Assembly: GCF_027921745.1 (NCBI RefSeq)
Contig: NC_079240.1
Location: 1,977,001 to 2,041,000 of the forward strand
Direction: 5' to 3'
Source of the DNA: Schizosaccharomyces osmophilus
Lineage: Eukaryota; Ascomycota; Schizosaccharomycetes; Schizosaccharomycetales; Schizosaccharomycetaceae
Length of the DNA: 64,000 nt
Part shown: positions 9,663 to 20,100 of the stretch, piece by piece
Numbering within the stretch: the first letter of the stretch is position 1
Layout of the letters: every line of letters starts with the position of its first letter
The notes under the pieces: model-generated
Told to the model about the DNA's origin: nothing
Database searches by the model: none
What the model saw: only the letters and a program-made list of their open reading frames with translations
Made by a program: the position numbers and the translations under genes

Positions 9663-10660
9663 TTAATGATGGAGTTGGGATTCAGTTTTCTTACACTTAG
9701 CTTTCCTAATCACATTGGCAGTGTAGTGTATATGGAGAAAGCAAGATTTACTTGAAGAGTCAATCACAGTTTCTAATTGTTGTAGAATAACTAGAGGAAG
9801 CTTCAAACGAATTTTATACATTAAGTGTAGGTTCGATGTTTTTATTATAGCAATAACCCGCAATGGGAAACTTATAGCCATCTTGGGAAGTGTTAGGTTG
9901 TAAGACTTGGCCTGCGCTTCAAGGGCATGAATGCAAGTAAGGTTCGTTTTAAATATCTCGGACTGAAAACTATCCACGTGATGAAAAAGAAGAAAGGCCT
10001 TTGTAAACCGTTTTCAAGTCTACTATTTTCTTTACAGTGCCGGCAAGTAAACCGCGGGCAACGGGGCTATAGGCAATAAGGAAAATGTTTAAACTCTTGT
10101 ATGTAGACAAAACACCGTTTTCTTAGATATCATGAGATCTCAAAGAGTATTTCGCTTTGACGGCGGCTATGGACAGGACGGCGTGGAAAAACGAATGGTA
10201 TTGGCAGATGCTTCACTTAAGCCAAAAATACCAATCTCGCCTGCATCCACAAACTTTTTGAGAGTCTTCATTACGTTCTCAACAGGCACTTTGGGGTCAA
10301 CACGAATATATTCAGAGAGGTCAAGCTTTTGCTGCGAAGATGTTTCAGCACGGTTGCCAATAGTCTCCTCGTCACAGCGTGAATAAAGGTACTATCGATA
10401 CCAATAATTATGAACAAAAATACCTTGTTTGCATTTTTTGGTCTTCTTCAAAGTAAAGAAGCCAGCAGCATCAAATTCGCTGTAGGTGAATCCAATCCAT
10501 AGAATTCACTGCCGTTTCAAAAGGTTGCACCATGCTCCACTGCATAGTCAATGGCTTTAAAAGCTTGTTCATCTGGAGTCTGTTCGGTTCTCCAATCCAA
10601 TAAATCCCATCAATCCAAACCCATAGGTCCAACAGGAAATCCGTTTATAGGTGGCGTGTA
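9663..10660 (-). pseudogene. Decayed aldo-keto reductase (pyridoxal reductase Plr1-like)
   Basis: Pieces of an aldo-keto reductase are found in order on the minus strand but in different frames with interrupting stops. They run from GFPVGPMGL near 10640, through TEQTPDEQAFKAIDYAVEHG, SPTANLMLLASLL and [28 protein letters not shown] and [14 protein letters not shown], then IAYSP-ARGLLAGT near 10050, and end with ALEAQAKSYNLTLPKMAISF near 9900. The order and motifs match S. pombe pyridoxal reductase Plr1, as I remember it, over nearly its full length. The gene would have reduced pyridoxal to pyridoxine with NADPH. It carries several frame breaks and stops and is surely inactive. It is a host-gene relic, probably a duplicate, and separates the second tRNA-Gly from cti1. 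Confidence 0.8.
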
Positions 10661-11263
10661 TAGATGGCGTGTTTCAAAGTCAAACCAGTCCGAATATTTG
10701 GAAAATCGTTCTCTGAAAACTGTTTTATGATTGAAAAGAGAGAGAACACAAATCTTGTCAGAAACAAGCCAAAATCAAATCGATAATTTGATTTCAAGAA
10801 GCACGACGGTTATGTTAAATGGGGATTCAAAAGGTTCCTTCGATGAGCCTTTAAGCTAGAGATAGTCCTGCTTTCTAATAAATCTACAAAAGGTCGCCGA
10901 CAACAAGACTATGGTGTTTACATACGTCATGTTTCTGCGCGATCGTTGGGAAATGTAAGAGCGACTGTATATCAAGTTCGCCTATACTGCTGAAAGAGCT
11001 CGAAACAAGAGACGCTTGCAATGCGACTTGCTTTCTCATAAATGGAAACCTGCATTTTTTTATGAATCAGCAAAACGATTATTGAAGCTTAAGATTTGTT
11101 TCCTTTTTCATTTACCGTAGTCCAACAATAACGGTATCCACAATGGGAAGGACCAAGGAGGTACGCCAAATATGTATTAGGAGTGGATGATTGTTTCGCT
11201 ATTCTCTTCCCACAAATTTTCTACAGCTTGAACTGGGTCAAAGTCAAACTCTTGAGACATACA
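10661..11263. other. Intergenic before cti1
   Basis: Upstream of the decayed reductase and of cti1. No gene-like frame; the frame open from 11183 starts with GTG and is only a 5' extension of cti1. Confidence 0.4.
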
Positions 11264-11635
11264 ATGAATTCCGAATATTCTCACTTGTTTGAGAGGTTGC
11301 ATGAACAATTGGACCAGGTAGAAGAATCTTTGCAGCCTTTAAAAGACTCAGAATCCATATTTGATCTTGTGGAAGGAAAAGACGATGTCGAGCAAGCCAA
11401 GCAGTATGTTAGTCTAAGCTATGCCATCAATTCGGCTTTGTATTCGTATTACAAACTCCATGGCACTTCCACCGACGAGTCTCCCATCATGTCTGAATTG
11501 CAGCGCGTCAAGCAATATGTTGGAAAAATCAAACATGCTGAAAAGCAAATCCAGCCTAGCTCAGAAGACAAGAATGAACAGCGTCCAAAAGTAGCCAAAG
11601 ATGCAGCTTCTAGAATTATCAAGCATCATACTTAG
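11264..11635 (+). CDS. cti1: C1D / Rrp47 family nuclear exosome cofactor
   Basis: 123 residues from the ATG at 11264 (MNSEYSHLF). The frame is open further upstream but without an ATG. The N-terminal two thirds form the helical Sas10/C1D domain (LFERLHEQLDQVEESLQPL, then the SLSYAINSALYSYYKLHG motif typical of C1D/Rrp47). The C-terminus is basic and lysine-rich (AASRIIKHHT), as expected for an RNA-binding tail. Rrp47/C1D binds the exosome nuclease Rrp6 and helps trim 5.8S rRNA, snRNAs and snoRNAs. S. pombe Cti1 (SPCC1739.07) has similar length and occupies the same position between the uroporphyrin methyltransferase and the short-chain dehydrogenase. Confidence 0.88.
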   Translation: MNSEYSHLFERLHEQLDQVEESLQPLKDSESIFDLVEGKDDVEQAKQYVSLSYAINSALYSYYKLHGTSTDESPIMSELQRVKQYVGKIKHAEKQIQPSSEDKNEQRPKVAKDAASRIIKHHT

Positions 11636-12196
11636 GATATGCGGTTGCTACATGGATTTGTGGTTTACGAAAATGGGATGAATTGGTTTGCTTCTATAGA
11701 GAGCGGTTTTAATCATATTTATGGCATGAAATTGTTTTGTATAATCTAGTATAATGCACGAGTGTAGCACACAGTATTGGTCAGGATGGCTTCCAAAGTT
11801 GGATTGAGAAATCCGAGATGGCCATTCTATCTATTTTATCTCCATTGCAAGGACCTGACTCAATATTACATGGTCTAGCATAATTTTTCTACTTGTCACT
11901 TTCAACTCTATACAAGCGCAACTCTTATTTTTGTTTTGTTTTTTGAATTGACTTAAAAGTAACGTGTCTGTTCATTAATTTGATCATTTCTAGGTATTCG
12001 TTCATCAGGCGTCACGAAAGTTTCGAGGTCCAATCTTCACTATCAAAAAAAAACAGAAAAACAAAAAAGATTGTCCGACAAAAGCAACTTTTAGCAAATT
12101 CATAAAAGAAGGTTCTTCCAAATAAGTCTATATATAGTTGATCAAGAAGGATTCGCAATGATATGAAAGCGGAGACAGCAGACAGCCGCAGCTGCT
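11636..12196. terminator. Convergent 3' region between cti1 and the SDR gene
   Basis: About 560 nt of AT-rich sequence between two convergent genes, presumably holding both polyadenylation sites. No ORF or RNA gene recognised. Confidence 0.4.
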
Positions 12197-12994
12197 TTAA
12201 ATGACGGTATAACCACCATCCACAACCAAGTCTAAACCAGTAATAAAGGTTGAAGCATCACTACCAAGGAATAAGTAAGCACCACGTAGTTCAGTGCTCA
12301 AACCAATACGTTGCATGGGGACATAAGGCTCCCAATCCTTCCTAAATTGGTAGCCAGGCATGTCGGTAGCAATGTAACCGGGAGACACTGTGTTGACACG
12401 AGCAAAGCCGGCCCACTCGATAGCCAATGCCTTGCAGTAGTGCTTGACAGCAGCCTTTGAAGTGCAATAAGCAGAAATCTTTTGGGGAGTGTTGACAATG
12501 GTTCCAGACATGGAGGCAGTAGCGATAAAGTTACCGAATCCTTGCTCTTTGAAAATTTGACCGGATCGAGAGGCGATACGGTGAATGGAAGTCACGTTCA
12601 CATTCATAATATTTTCCCATTGATCTGTGGTACACTCTTCAGCAGCGCTACGGAAAGCGACACCGGCGTTTGCAACGACAACGTCAATTTTGTCGTGAAG
12701 ACGCTTGATTTCCTCAAAAGCAGAGGCTACGGATTTTTCATCACCAACATTACATTCAATAGCGTCGACACGAACACCCGTTTCCTTGGCCAATTTCATT
12801 GCTTTCTCTTTGCAAGGAGTGCTATGATAAGTCATAACGACATTGGCACCGGCTTGAGCAAAGGCTGAACAAACGCTCATGCCAATTCCCTTACTACCAC
12901 CGAAAACGACGGCATTCTTTCCACTCAATCTGAACAAATCCAAGACGTGCTTGTTTTCAAGCTCTGTAGGGACGGGGTTTACTTTAAAGGTCAT
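12197..12994 (-). CDS. Short-chain dehydrogenase/reductase
   Basis: 265 residues from the ATG at 12994 (MTFKVNPVP); the frame upstream opens with TTG only. It has the classic SDR features: a cofactor-binding GGSKGIG at about residues 32-38, NAG at 109-111, a catalytic serine region (TASMSG near 160) and YCTSK with Tyr176 and Lys180. A substrate-binding VSPGYIATDM motif and a C-terminal GLDLVVDGGYTV complete the fold. The sequence resembles the fungal NADP-dependent mannitol dehydrogenase / sorbose reductase group. The S. pombe counterpart by order would be SPCC1739.08c. The substrate cannot be told from sequence. Codon use looks biased to preferred codons, suggesting good expression. Confidence 0.9.
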   Translation of the reverse strand: MTFKVNPVPTELENKHVLDLFRLSGKNAVVFGGSKGIGMSVCSAFAQAGANVVMTYHSTPCKEKAMKLAKETGVRVDAIECNVGDEKSVASAFEEIKRLHDKIDVVVANAGVAFRSAAEECTTDQWENIMNVNVTSIHRIASRSGQIFKEQGFGNFIATASMSGTIVNTPQKISAYCTSKAAVKHYCKALAIEWAGFARVNTVSPGYIATDMPGYQFRKDWEPYVPMQRIGLSTELRGAYLFLGSDASTFITGLDLVVDGGYTVI

Positions 12995-14368
12995 GTTTGC
13001 GATAATTAAATGATGGTCTAGGTTCAGTTTTTTCAACTCAACAAAAGAGTAAAACGAATGTTAGAAAATATAAAAATAAGAAATAAATAGGAAAAAAACA
13101 AAGCTTTTTTAAATCCTCTTGTATATGATTGTGGATGTTTAAAGAAAAAGGTGGGTTTCGCGCTCTATTTATGTCTTTCAAAATACAGATTTAAGGTTGA
13201 GGAAGCACCTTGTTCTTTCCATGCGCTACTACGTACATCATGTGGGTTTCTTACGTACCACTTCTCCAGTCTTGCAAAGGTAATCCAATGGCATCCAAGC
13301 AAAGGGCAACATGAAGTCAGGAATTGCTCCCGGACGTTCTTTATTCGAATATATTCGAATAAAAAGCGGGTGGACGAGGAATAAGTTTTCCAATCAACGT
13401 CAACTCAAAACCTTCTACTCCTTTACCCCATCCACCTATCTGGGTATGATGAAACTGCGAATTATTTCACGGTTTACGTCATTCTCGTGTTGTTTATCAC
13501 AACAAAACGTTGAGACAAAACAGAAAAAAACGCATGCAGTCTTTGATGTGTTATGGAATGATGAATGGAAAGGTTGAAGGTTTCCATGATGAATGGGAGA
13601 TGTGTGTGATTTCGAGCATGGACAAGAAATCCACTAGGTTTTGAGAGTTGAGGAACTCGACTTTCGTAGAGTCTCGTAGGAACAAAAGTCACAAAGGAAA
13701 AGAGAAATGACAAAGAAAAGTAAGAAAGGATAGGAAAGGAAAAAAAGGAAAAGTGAAAACAATTGTTCAACGACTGTTAATGATTGTTGGATAAATTGAA
13801 AACAAAAAAAAAAAAAAGTTTGATTTTTGTAAATGGATAACAATAGTGGAGGCTTTTGTTGGTAGAAAATTTAGGTTTCAAGTTTCAGGTTTCAATGAAG
13901 GATGGATGGATGGTAGACTAGATTGACTGTTTGTACTTGGTTGCAATTCAGTGTTCATTCTCAATTACCTATGGAAGAAAGAAAGAAATAAACAAACGAG
14001 TTCAAAGAAAGCAAGCGATTCCACTTTGGTTAGAGGTCTAGGATCCCTTCCAGAAGAAACCTCCATGGTTATGAATCCACAACGAAATGGAGAAAAAAAG
14101 AACAAAACTGAAACAATCAACAGTTTCGTCTGAAAAAAAGCATCCAACTGCTTTCTTAGTCGTTCTTTAAATGGTTGACATTGTCGTTCCTAAGCTGGTT
14201 AGCATGGAATTCTGGGACTTATGTAGAAACTATCTATGACCTATCATCAGCGATAGCGATAGGTCGTACCAGCCTAGCAAGTAATCGTCTTTGCTAGTAT
14301 CTCGCTTTTACTAGCATAACGTCTCGCATGTATCGCACGCGTCTTTGCTAGGCTGTACAAACATCCTC
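12995..14368. other. Intergenic between cox13 and the SDR gene, with structured 3' region
   Basis: About 1.4 kb covering the SDR promoter and the cox13 3' region, both on the minus strand. It contains a long purine-rich tract with an A15 run around 13680-13820, and short inverted repeats right after the cox13 stop, listed separately. ORFs here look accidental. Confidence 0.4.
14238..14354 (-). repeat. Inverted repeats in the cox13 3' UTR region
   Basis: Two nearby hairpin candidates lie just past the cox13 stop. GACCTATC (14238-14245) faces GATAGGTC (14258-14265) across a 12-nt loop. AGCCTAGCAA (14271-14280) faces TTGCTAGGCT (14345-14354). A direct repeat CGTCTTTGCTAG also occurs at 14286-14297 and 14340-14351. 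The second structure begins only 15 nt after the stop codon. Both could form in the cox13 transcript. Confidence 0.6.
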
Positions 14369-15035
14369 TTACCAGAAAAGAGTCTTGCTTCCATCACCCC
14401 AAGGGTACTTTTTGAAACGCAGATTTTCAAATCTAATCCAATCAGTTAGCTGTAGGTCCTTTTCCCCTTTCTACTTTTTCCAGCGTCTCTCCACTTACGT
14501 ATAGGGAACATCGATTTCAGGATCATGATGGTGCTCAGCGTGTTCTTGATGTTTTTTGTCTAATCCCAAACGTTAGCCTAATCTTTCTTTCTGAGAGAGG
14601 GGCATGGGGACTGGAAAAGATGTGCCCAAGCGGAACCTTTTTCTTTCCCTTTCCCTCCTTGCAATGCCACCCTTCACATACAAATGTAATAAGCATTCAA
14701 GCCAGACAAAATCAAAGCAGGGCCACCAACACTATAAATCATAGATTAGTAATTGTTTGAACCTACAGCCATCCACACATACTAGTAGGTCACCTTTTTC
14801 CAAAACTCTGCATCTACATTAGCTTCTTTCCATCCAAGCATCCTTTAAACACAACACAACTTAACAAAACAAACATACCACTCGAGCGTTTGGCGTGTTC
14901 TTGCTCAGCTTTAACTTCTTCCAACCAGCTCAACTTGGCCTCACTGCTGTAGCCTCTTGAGACCGGAGAAAAAGCCTTCTTGGAAAACAAGCCACGAGGA
15001 ATTTGACTACAACGTCCAACGGAGCGATTCATCAT
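14369..15035 (-). CDS. cox13: Cytochrome c oxidase subunit VIa (Cox13), five exons
   Basis: Exons 15035-14879, 14813-14783, 14731-14682, 14559-14499 and 14432-14369 give 120 residues. All frames join, and each intron has GTATGT or GTAAGT and a CTAAC/CTAAT branch. Exon 2 is only 31 nt. The N-terminus (RSVGRCSQIPRGLFSKKAF) is basic and Ser/Arg-rich, as for a mitochondrial presequence. The mature part has FWKKVTYYVGGPALILSGLN leading into one membrane span, then a His-rich loop (HQEHAEHHHD) and the conserved end YPWGDGSKTLFW. Cox13 is a supernumerary subunit of complex IV in the inner membrane that stabilises and modulates the enzyme. Either of two consecutive ATGs could be the start. It keeps the S. 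pombe position (SPCC1739.09c) between the SDR and mug33. Confidence 0.87.
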
Positions 15036-15708
15036 CAAACAAGTCAATTTTTGCTACTTTTAAGAAATTTCAAAGAGATGGGGGTTGTTTACTCTTCCTC
15101 TTCCCGTCCCTCCTACTCTCTCACTCTCTCTTTCTCTCTGTCTCTCGTTCTCCCTCTCTTTTCATTTCCGCGGCTCGTTATTTTCTTCCGTGGCTTATCC
15201 ACCCACTTGCCGTCTTTCTCCACATTCTTGTGCAATAAACTTCGGTAAGGATGGTTCAGTAGCTGACGTGCTAATTTCATTTTACACCACCAACCACCCC
15301 AAACTGAAAACTTCACCAAAACCCACCACGAGTCATAACGAAATCCGCTGAGATTGGATTTTCTTTTCTATATTAACCGTTAAATTCTCATATTTAAGGC
15401 CAAATTCGTTTGATTCTTGATCATTTTTGAGTTCAAACGAATTTTGCTTCGTCCTTTGGAAAATTTTGCTTTTTCCATCTAAAGTGGCTTCTTTCGCATT
15501 TTTGGTCACTTCCAACGATATCTAGCTTACTGTATGTGTAGTTTTTGAACGTCGAACTTTTCTAGCTACACGACTACACGTTACCGAGCCTCTTAGACTT
15601 CAACTTCAAAATAAAAAAGAAAGAGTTTTTTTGCTCTTTTCCATCTTGACTGCTTCCTCTCATTCTTTTTAATTCTTTTTTTTCCCTAATCTCTTTTTCT
15701 CTTCCATC
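15036..15708. promoter_or_regulatory. Divergent promoter region, cox13 / mug33
   Basis: About 670 nt between divergently transcribed genes. It contains a CT-rich (TCTC) stretch around 15105-15165 and a pyrimidine-rich tract just before the mug33 ATG. No gene. Confidence 0.45.
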
Positions 15709-16659
15709 ATGAGGTTCAGCTGCGCTACCCCTTCCTTAATTTTGCTGCTTGTGGCCATTGTGTTTTTCGTCTTGTCCATCTGTACCGCCCCCCTTTCCAA
15801 GAAAATTGGTCTCTCCAAATCTGACGATGTCCTTTTTGGTACCTTTGGATATTGCAAGGGTGACCAATGTAGCAAAACTATCGTTGGCTATAGTTTGGAT
15901 TATTTGAATGATCATGCCTCTTCCGGTTTCCGTACCTCCACTACGGTCCGTCAAAGAGCTTCTTACGGTCTCGTCTTGATTCCGGTCGCTGCTTGCATTT
16001 GTGCTTTTGCCACAATCTTGCTTTTGTTTGCTCACATTGGCCGTATCTCCCGTTCCCCTGGCTTTTTCAATTTCGTCGCTAGTATCATCTTCTTTAATGT
16101 TTTCATTACTGCCATCGCCTTCGTCATCTGTGTAATTACTTTTGTTCCTCGCATTCAGTGGCTTTCATGGCTTGTACTTGCAAATGCCGGAATTCAATTG
16201 ATTGTTCTCTTCTTATTGTTGATTGCCCGTAGACAGGCCGTCAAGGCCCAAGCCAAGCATATTCGCCGCTCCCATGCCGATAGCATGGCTTACAATCCTT
16301 ACTCTCTTCAAAACAACAGCAACCTCTTCTCTACTTCCTCCCGTACTGGTGACCTTCCCAAGTTTGCTGATTATAGTATGGAGAAGCCTGCCTACGACTC
16401 TCTTCCTGATTACGATAAACTTTCTCACAAGCGTGGTGATTCTCTTACGAAATTGAAACCTACTTTAAGTGGTGACAGCCGTTCGTTATCCTCATACACT
16501 CCTGAAGCTGCTCCTCAGTCATCTGGATTCAGATTTCCTTTTATGCGCAACAGCAGCAAACAAAATGCTCCCGAAAATCCTTTCAAAGATCCCGAAAACC
16601 CTTTTAAGGACCCACCTCCAAATCCTTGGTCTATTGAAGACATCAAACCTCCGAAGTAA
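15709..16659 (+). CDS. mug33: SUR7/PalI-family plasma membrane protein Mug33
   Basis: 316 residues. There are four membrane spans: about residues 6-26 (SLILLLVAIVFFVLSI), 88-112, 118-142 and 147-168, with a cysteine-containing extracellular loop (YCKGDQC) after the first, as in the SUR7/PalI/Rim9 group. The cytoplasmic tail of about 145 residues is Ser/Pro/Tyr-rich and ends with two tandem NPF motifs (NPFKDPE, residues 290-292 and 297-299), which are ligands for EH-domain endocytic proteins. S. pombe Mug33 (SPCC1739.10) is a cell-tip protein linked to polarity and exocytosis. Position and topology agree. The gene is followed by convergent cdc11. Confidence 0.85.
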   Translation: MRFSCATPSLILLLVAIVFFVLSICTAPLSKKIGLSKSDDVLFGTFGYCKGDQCSKTIVGYSLDYLNDHASSGFRTSTTVRQRASYGLVLIPVAACICAFATILLLFAHIGRISRSPGFFNFVASIIFFNVFITAIAFVICVITFVPRIQWLSWLVLANAGIQLIVLFLLLIARRQAVKAQAKHIRRSHADSMAYNPYSLQNNSNLFSTSSRTGDLPKFADYSMEKPAYDSLPDYDKLSHKRGDSLTKLKPTLSGDSRSLSSYTPEAAPQSSGFRFPFMRNSSKQNAPENPFKDPENPFKDPPPNPWSIEDIKPPK

Positions 16660-17139
16660 TGATCTCTAACATGCATTTCTGAAAGCTATGCTTGGTGAAT
16701 CCATTGCTTATTTTTCGAGCCTTGGCAACTTTTTTTTAGTTCGTACTTTTTATCTTTATCTTTCTACTTGTAAGTCATCGATTTGTTATTTTGTGGTTTG
16801 TTATTTATATACATAAGCGGGGTTTATCCCTATCTATTCTTAGAAACGAAGTGTATTCTTATTTGTGCTTTGTCGTTGATTTTTTATTAATTACTATTTT
16901 ATGATTTTCTATTTTTGCCTGTATATTTTATCATTTGCATTCATATGAATTATTACTCTTTCTTAAAGCTCATTACAAATGACATTACTTGAACCATCCA
17001 TAGAAGTTCTTTGATTGTGCGTGTTTTGAGTACATTCAATTTCTTTTCCATTTCTCAACAACATTATATCTTTACAAAAAATTTAGCTCGTAATATATTA
17101 ATGTATAACGTTCATTAACCAAAAAGTTTCGCTTGTTAA
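16660..17139. terminator. Convergent 3' region mug33 / cdc11
   Basis: AT-rich 480-nt region that must contain both 3' ends. No coding frame. Confidence 0.4.
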
Positions 17140-20100
17140 TTATTTTATCTCATGAAGCACAGAATGTAATATAGAAGTATCGTTTCCATTAAGTTCAAAA
17201 TCCAGTCCATCTAGCCATTCTAAGCGAGAACAAGATAGAGTAATTGCTTCTGTGTACATTTTCCGGCGGCTCTTTCCTGATTCTGGCATCGTTTTTATAA
17301 ATGCGCTGTCTTTCTCAGCCCACTTTTGTCTTGGATGTCTAAGTGTTCTTTGGGACGATTGGTCAAAATTCTGATGGTACTTAGAAGCAGCAGACAGTTC
17401 ATATACAGGATTGTCAATCATAGGATAAATGTTAAACGTCAAAGGATTCATGCGTAAGTCAAGATGAGTCAACTTTTTCAAGTGGGACAGCGTATCGCAT
17501 ACATTCTTCATCTTGTCAATTCTGTTGCCAACAAGATATAAACGGTGTAATAAAGAAAACCCTCTTAAAGCAGATAATTCACTTATATAATTGTGAGACA
17601 AATCTAAAACTCGCAGGTTCGGCAAACTCTTTGCAAAGTCGGCGGGTAGTTCTGTTATTTGAATATTTGCTAACTCCAAATACTTAATCCCCAATAACAT
17701 ATTATGGGTTTGAAGTACCATAGAGGCATTGTTCGACAAGTACAAATTCCTTATGTCTAAAGGAGGTGTGAAGATATATCTACCAGATTTGAATTCTTGC
17801 GATCGGAAAGAAAAATTAACTAAACGCTTTAGCCGATTAATATTAGGAATGTTCGTAAAGCAGTTGTAATCCATATATAACGTCCGTAAATTTGGGTACT
17901 GATCTACTTCCAGATGTTGAATGGCATTGTTGTTTAGGCGCAAAACGCGTAGATGAATCATCGGTTGGCTAGCTTGCAAGGTTGTAAGTTGATTGCCATC
18001 CAGCTGTAAAACCATTAAATTCTGAAGAGAGCTAATCTCTTCGATGCTTTCTAATGCATTATTGCCCAAAAGTAATTCTTCCAGCCTATTTAAATTAGAG
18101 TTTGTGAACGAGAGTTGCTTAAATCGATTTCCGCGAGCGCTTAATTTGAGAAGTCCATCCAAACGTAATATACCATCAATATTCCACAGTTGGTTGTTAT
18201 CAACGTTTAGTTCACGCAAGTGAATCAAAGGAGAGAGAGCTGTTAGATCTTCTAACTGGTTAGACGATAAATCCAAGTATTGGAGATTTATCAAGTGCGA
18301 AAAAGTAGTAAGACTAGAGAAATGATTGTTGACAGCATTTAAATTCCGAATTGAAGAAGGACATCCAGTTAAGTAGGATAACTCATTACTCTCTATATTA
18401 AGGTCTTCAAGACAAGGACATTGCTCAGAAAGCCCAATCAGAGAATCCAAGTTCCTCCTGCTTATGTCTAGTTGAATAATCCTTCTCCAAAATGGATGGT
18501 AAGGCTCTACATCTTCAAGTAAACGAGTGATAGATTGCTTTGAGACAGAAAAACTGTAATCCTCATCCATTGCCTGGTCGTCATGGGTTTTTTCGGGGGA
18601 AGTAAAGGTAGAGGTTGGACCATCGGCAGGGAAGTCAGAAGAATTGTTGGCAAGCAAATGATTGAAATTGTCATGACTATCATCCTTTGGTAGAAAATCC
18701 TGAAAGGAAAAAGCGATTTGAGAAGGAGTATTGGAAACATCACGAAGAGATAATGATGAATATTTAGGATCTTTACTATTATCTTTCCTCATAGGGTAGG
18801 AGTTTGGCTGCTTTTTCTGAACATTAGGGTGTTTATTCGAAGGAGGACTAGAATCTTGCGCAGCTTTGTAGGAAACAGTCAGATTAGATGAGAATCCGTC
18901 ATCCTCTCCTTCAGAACTGAAATCAAAAGCCATATCAGAGTCATGACCACGACGACGCCAACGGTTGTGTACACGGTCATACTCCATTGACCCTTGAGTC
19001 GTATCGATGCCATCCGGTAAGTCTGCTGGAGTGATTACGACCATGTTTGGATTTTCTGACTGCGCTTTAAAGTCGTGTTGATTATTGCTATCATTTTGTG
19101 TTTTCTGACTGCGTGACTTGAAGGAATCTTTCATACGGTCATCAGAAGAAGCATAGGAAGATCGCTTTTCACTTTTTGTTCCAGCAGACGACTGAACAAG
19201 AGAAGGCGGTGAGTGACTGGAGACAGTTTCTGACTGATTTTGGTGTAAATTCAAAAGTTTTTGCTTCTTTTCTAACTCGCGCAAGTGAAGCTGGTCACTA
19301 AGAGAAGGAAACGGGTTAGAGCTATCATCTTTGCTAAATTCGCTGGCTTCATTTTGTTCCTCTTCCTCTTGAAGACCGCTTAGTTTCCGGGGAAGGAAAA
19401 CGGTGGATTCGTGACTTGAAGGTGGTATTCGACCTCGTAGCTTTGCCATAACTTCTTCTACTTCTTGGTATAAGTCCTTGGTATTGAGCCCGGCTTTCCG
19501 CTCAGTTGTGCGCACAGGCTTAGAGACTCGCCTGGAGCTTGGCAAGGGAAATGAGTCTTCTGCGGAAGACTCGAAAGAGTTTGATTTGACATCCTGAGCA
19601 AGTTGGTTCAAATGTTCACGGGTAAAAGGATCACTAGCGCCCTGAAAAAGTTTTAAGGGAGAAGAGTTACCTTTCTGGACGGATGGTGAGGAAGCCATGG
19701 AAGACGGGGAAGATGATTTTGAGGAATTTGTCACAGAAGGATGTCGCCTCCGGGAGGAAGACCGGGAAGGGTCTTTCTTGGGAGACGAAGAAGATTTCTG
19801 AGAATGAGGTGTAGTAGAATGAGAAACAGTATGGGGTGGAGAGCTTGTGATCGGAGGAGAGCTATTTAAAAAAGTAGGAGACTGTTTTGATTGTGAAGAA
19901 AACGAATGATTGGGAGAAGATTTGGCATGATAGCTTCCTGAAGGTTCAGAGGAGATGGATGGAACTGAAGAGCTTGTAGGGATTGGGTTGGAAGAGGAAT
20001 CTGGTCGCTTTTGGGATGTGCTGGAATGATTCCTTGAACTACCGCCTCCATCAAACAAGTTTTCTAGATCTAGTTTTGCAAAAATATCACGAGCCACTGG

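Noticed and set aside
9663-9977. Minus-strand 104-codon ORF as an independent gene
   Set aside because: It matches the C-terminal part of the Plr1-like relic (QAKSYNLTLPKMAISF) and so is part of the pseudogene.
10132-10386. Plus-strand 84-codon ORF
   Set aside because: It is the reverse strand of the decayed aldo-keto reductase, whose minus-strand pieces explain the sequence better.
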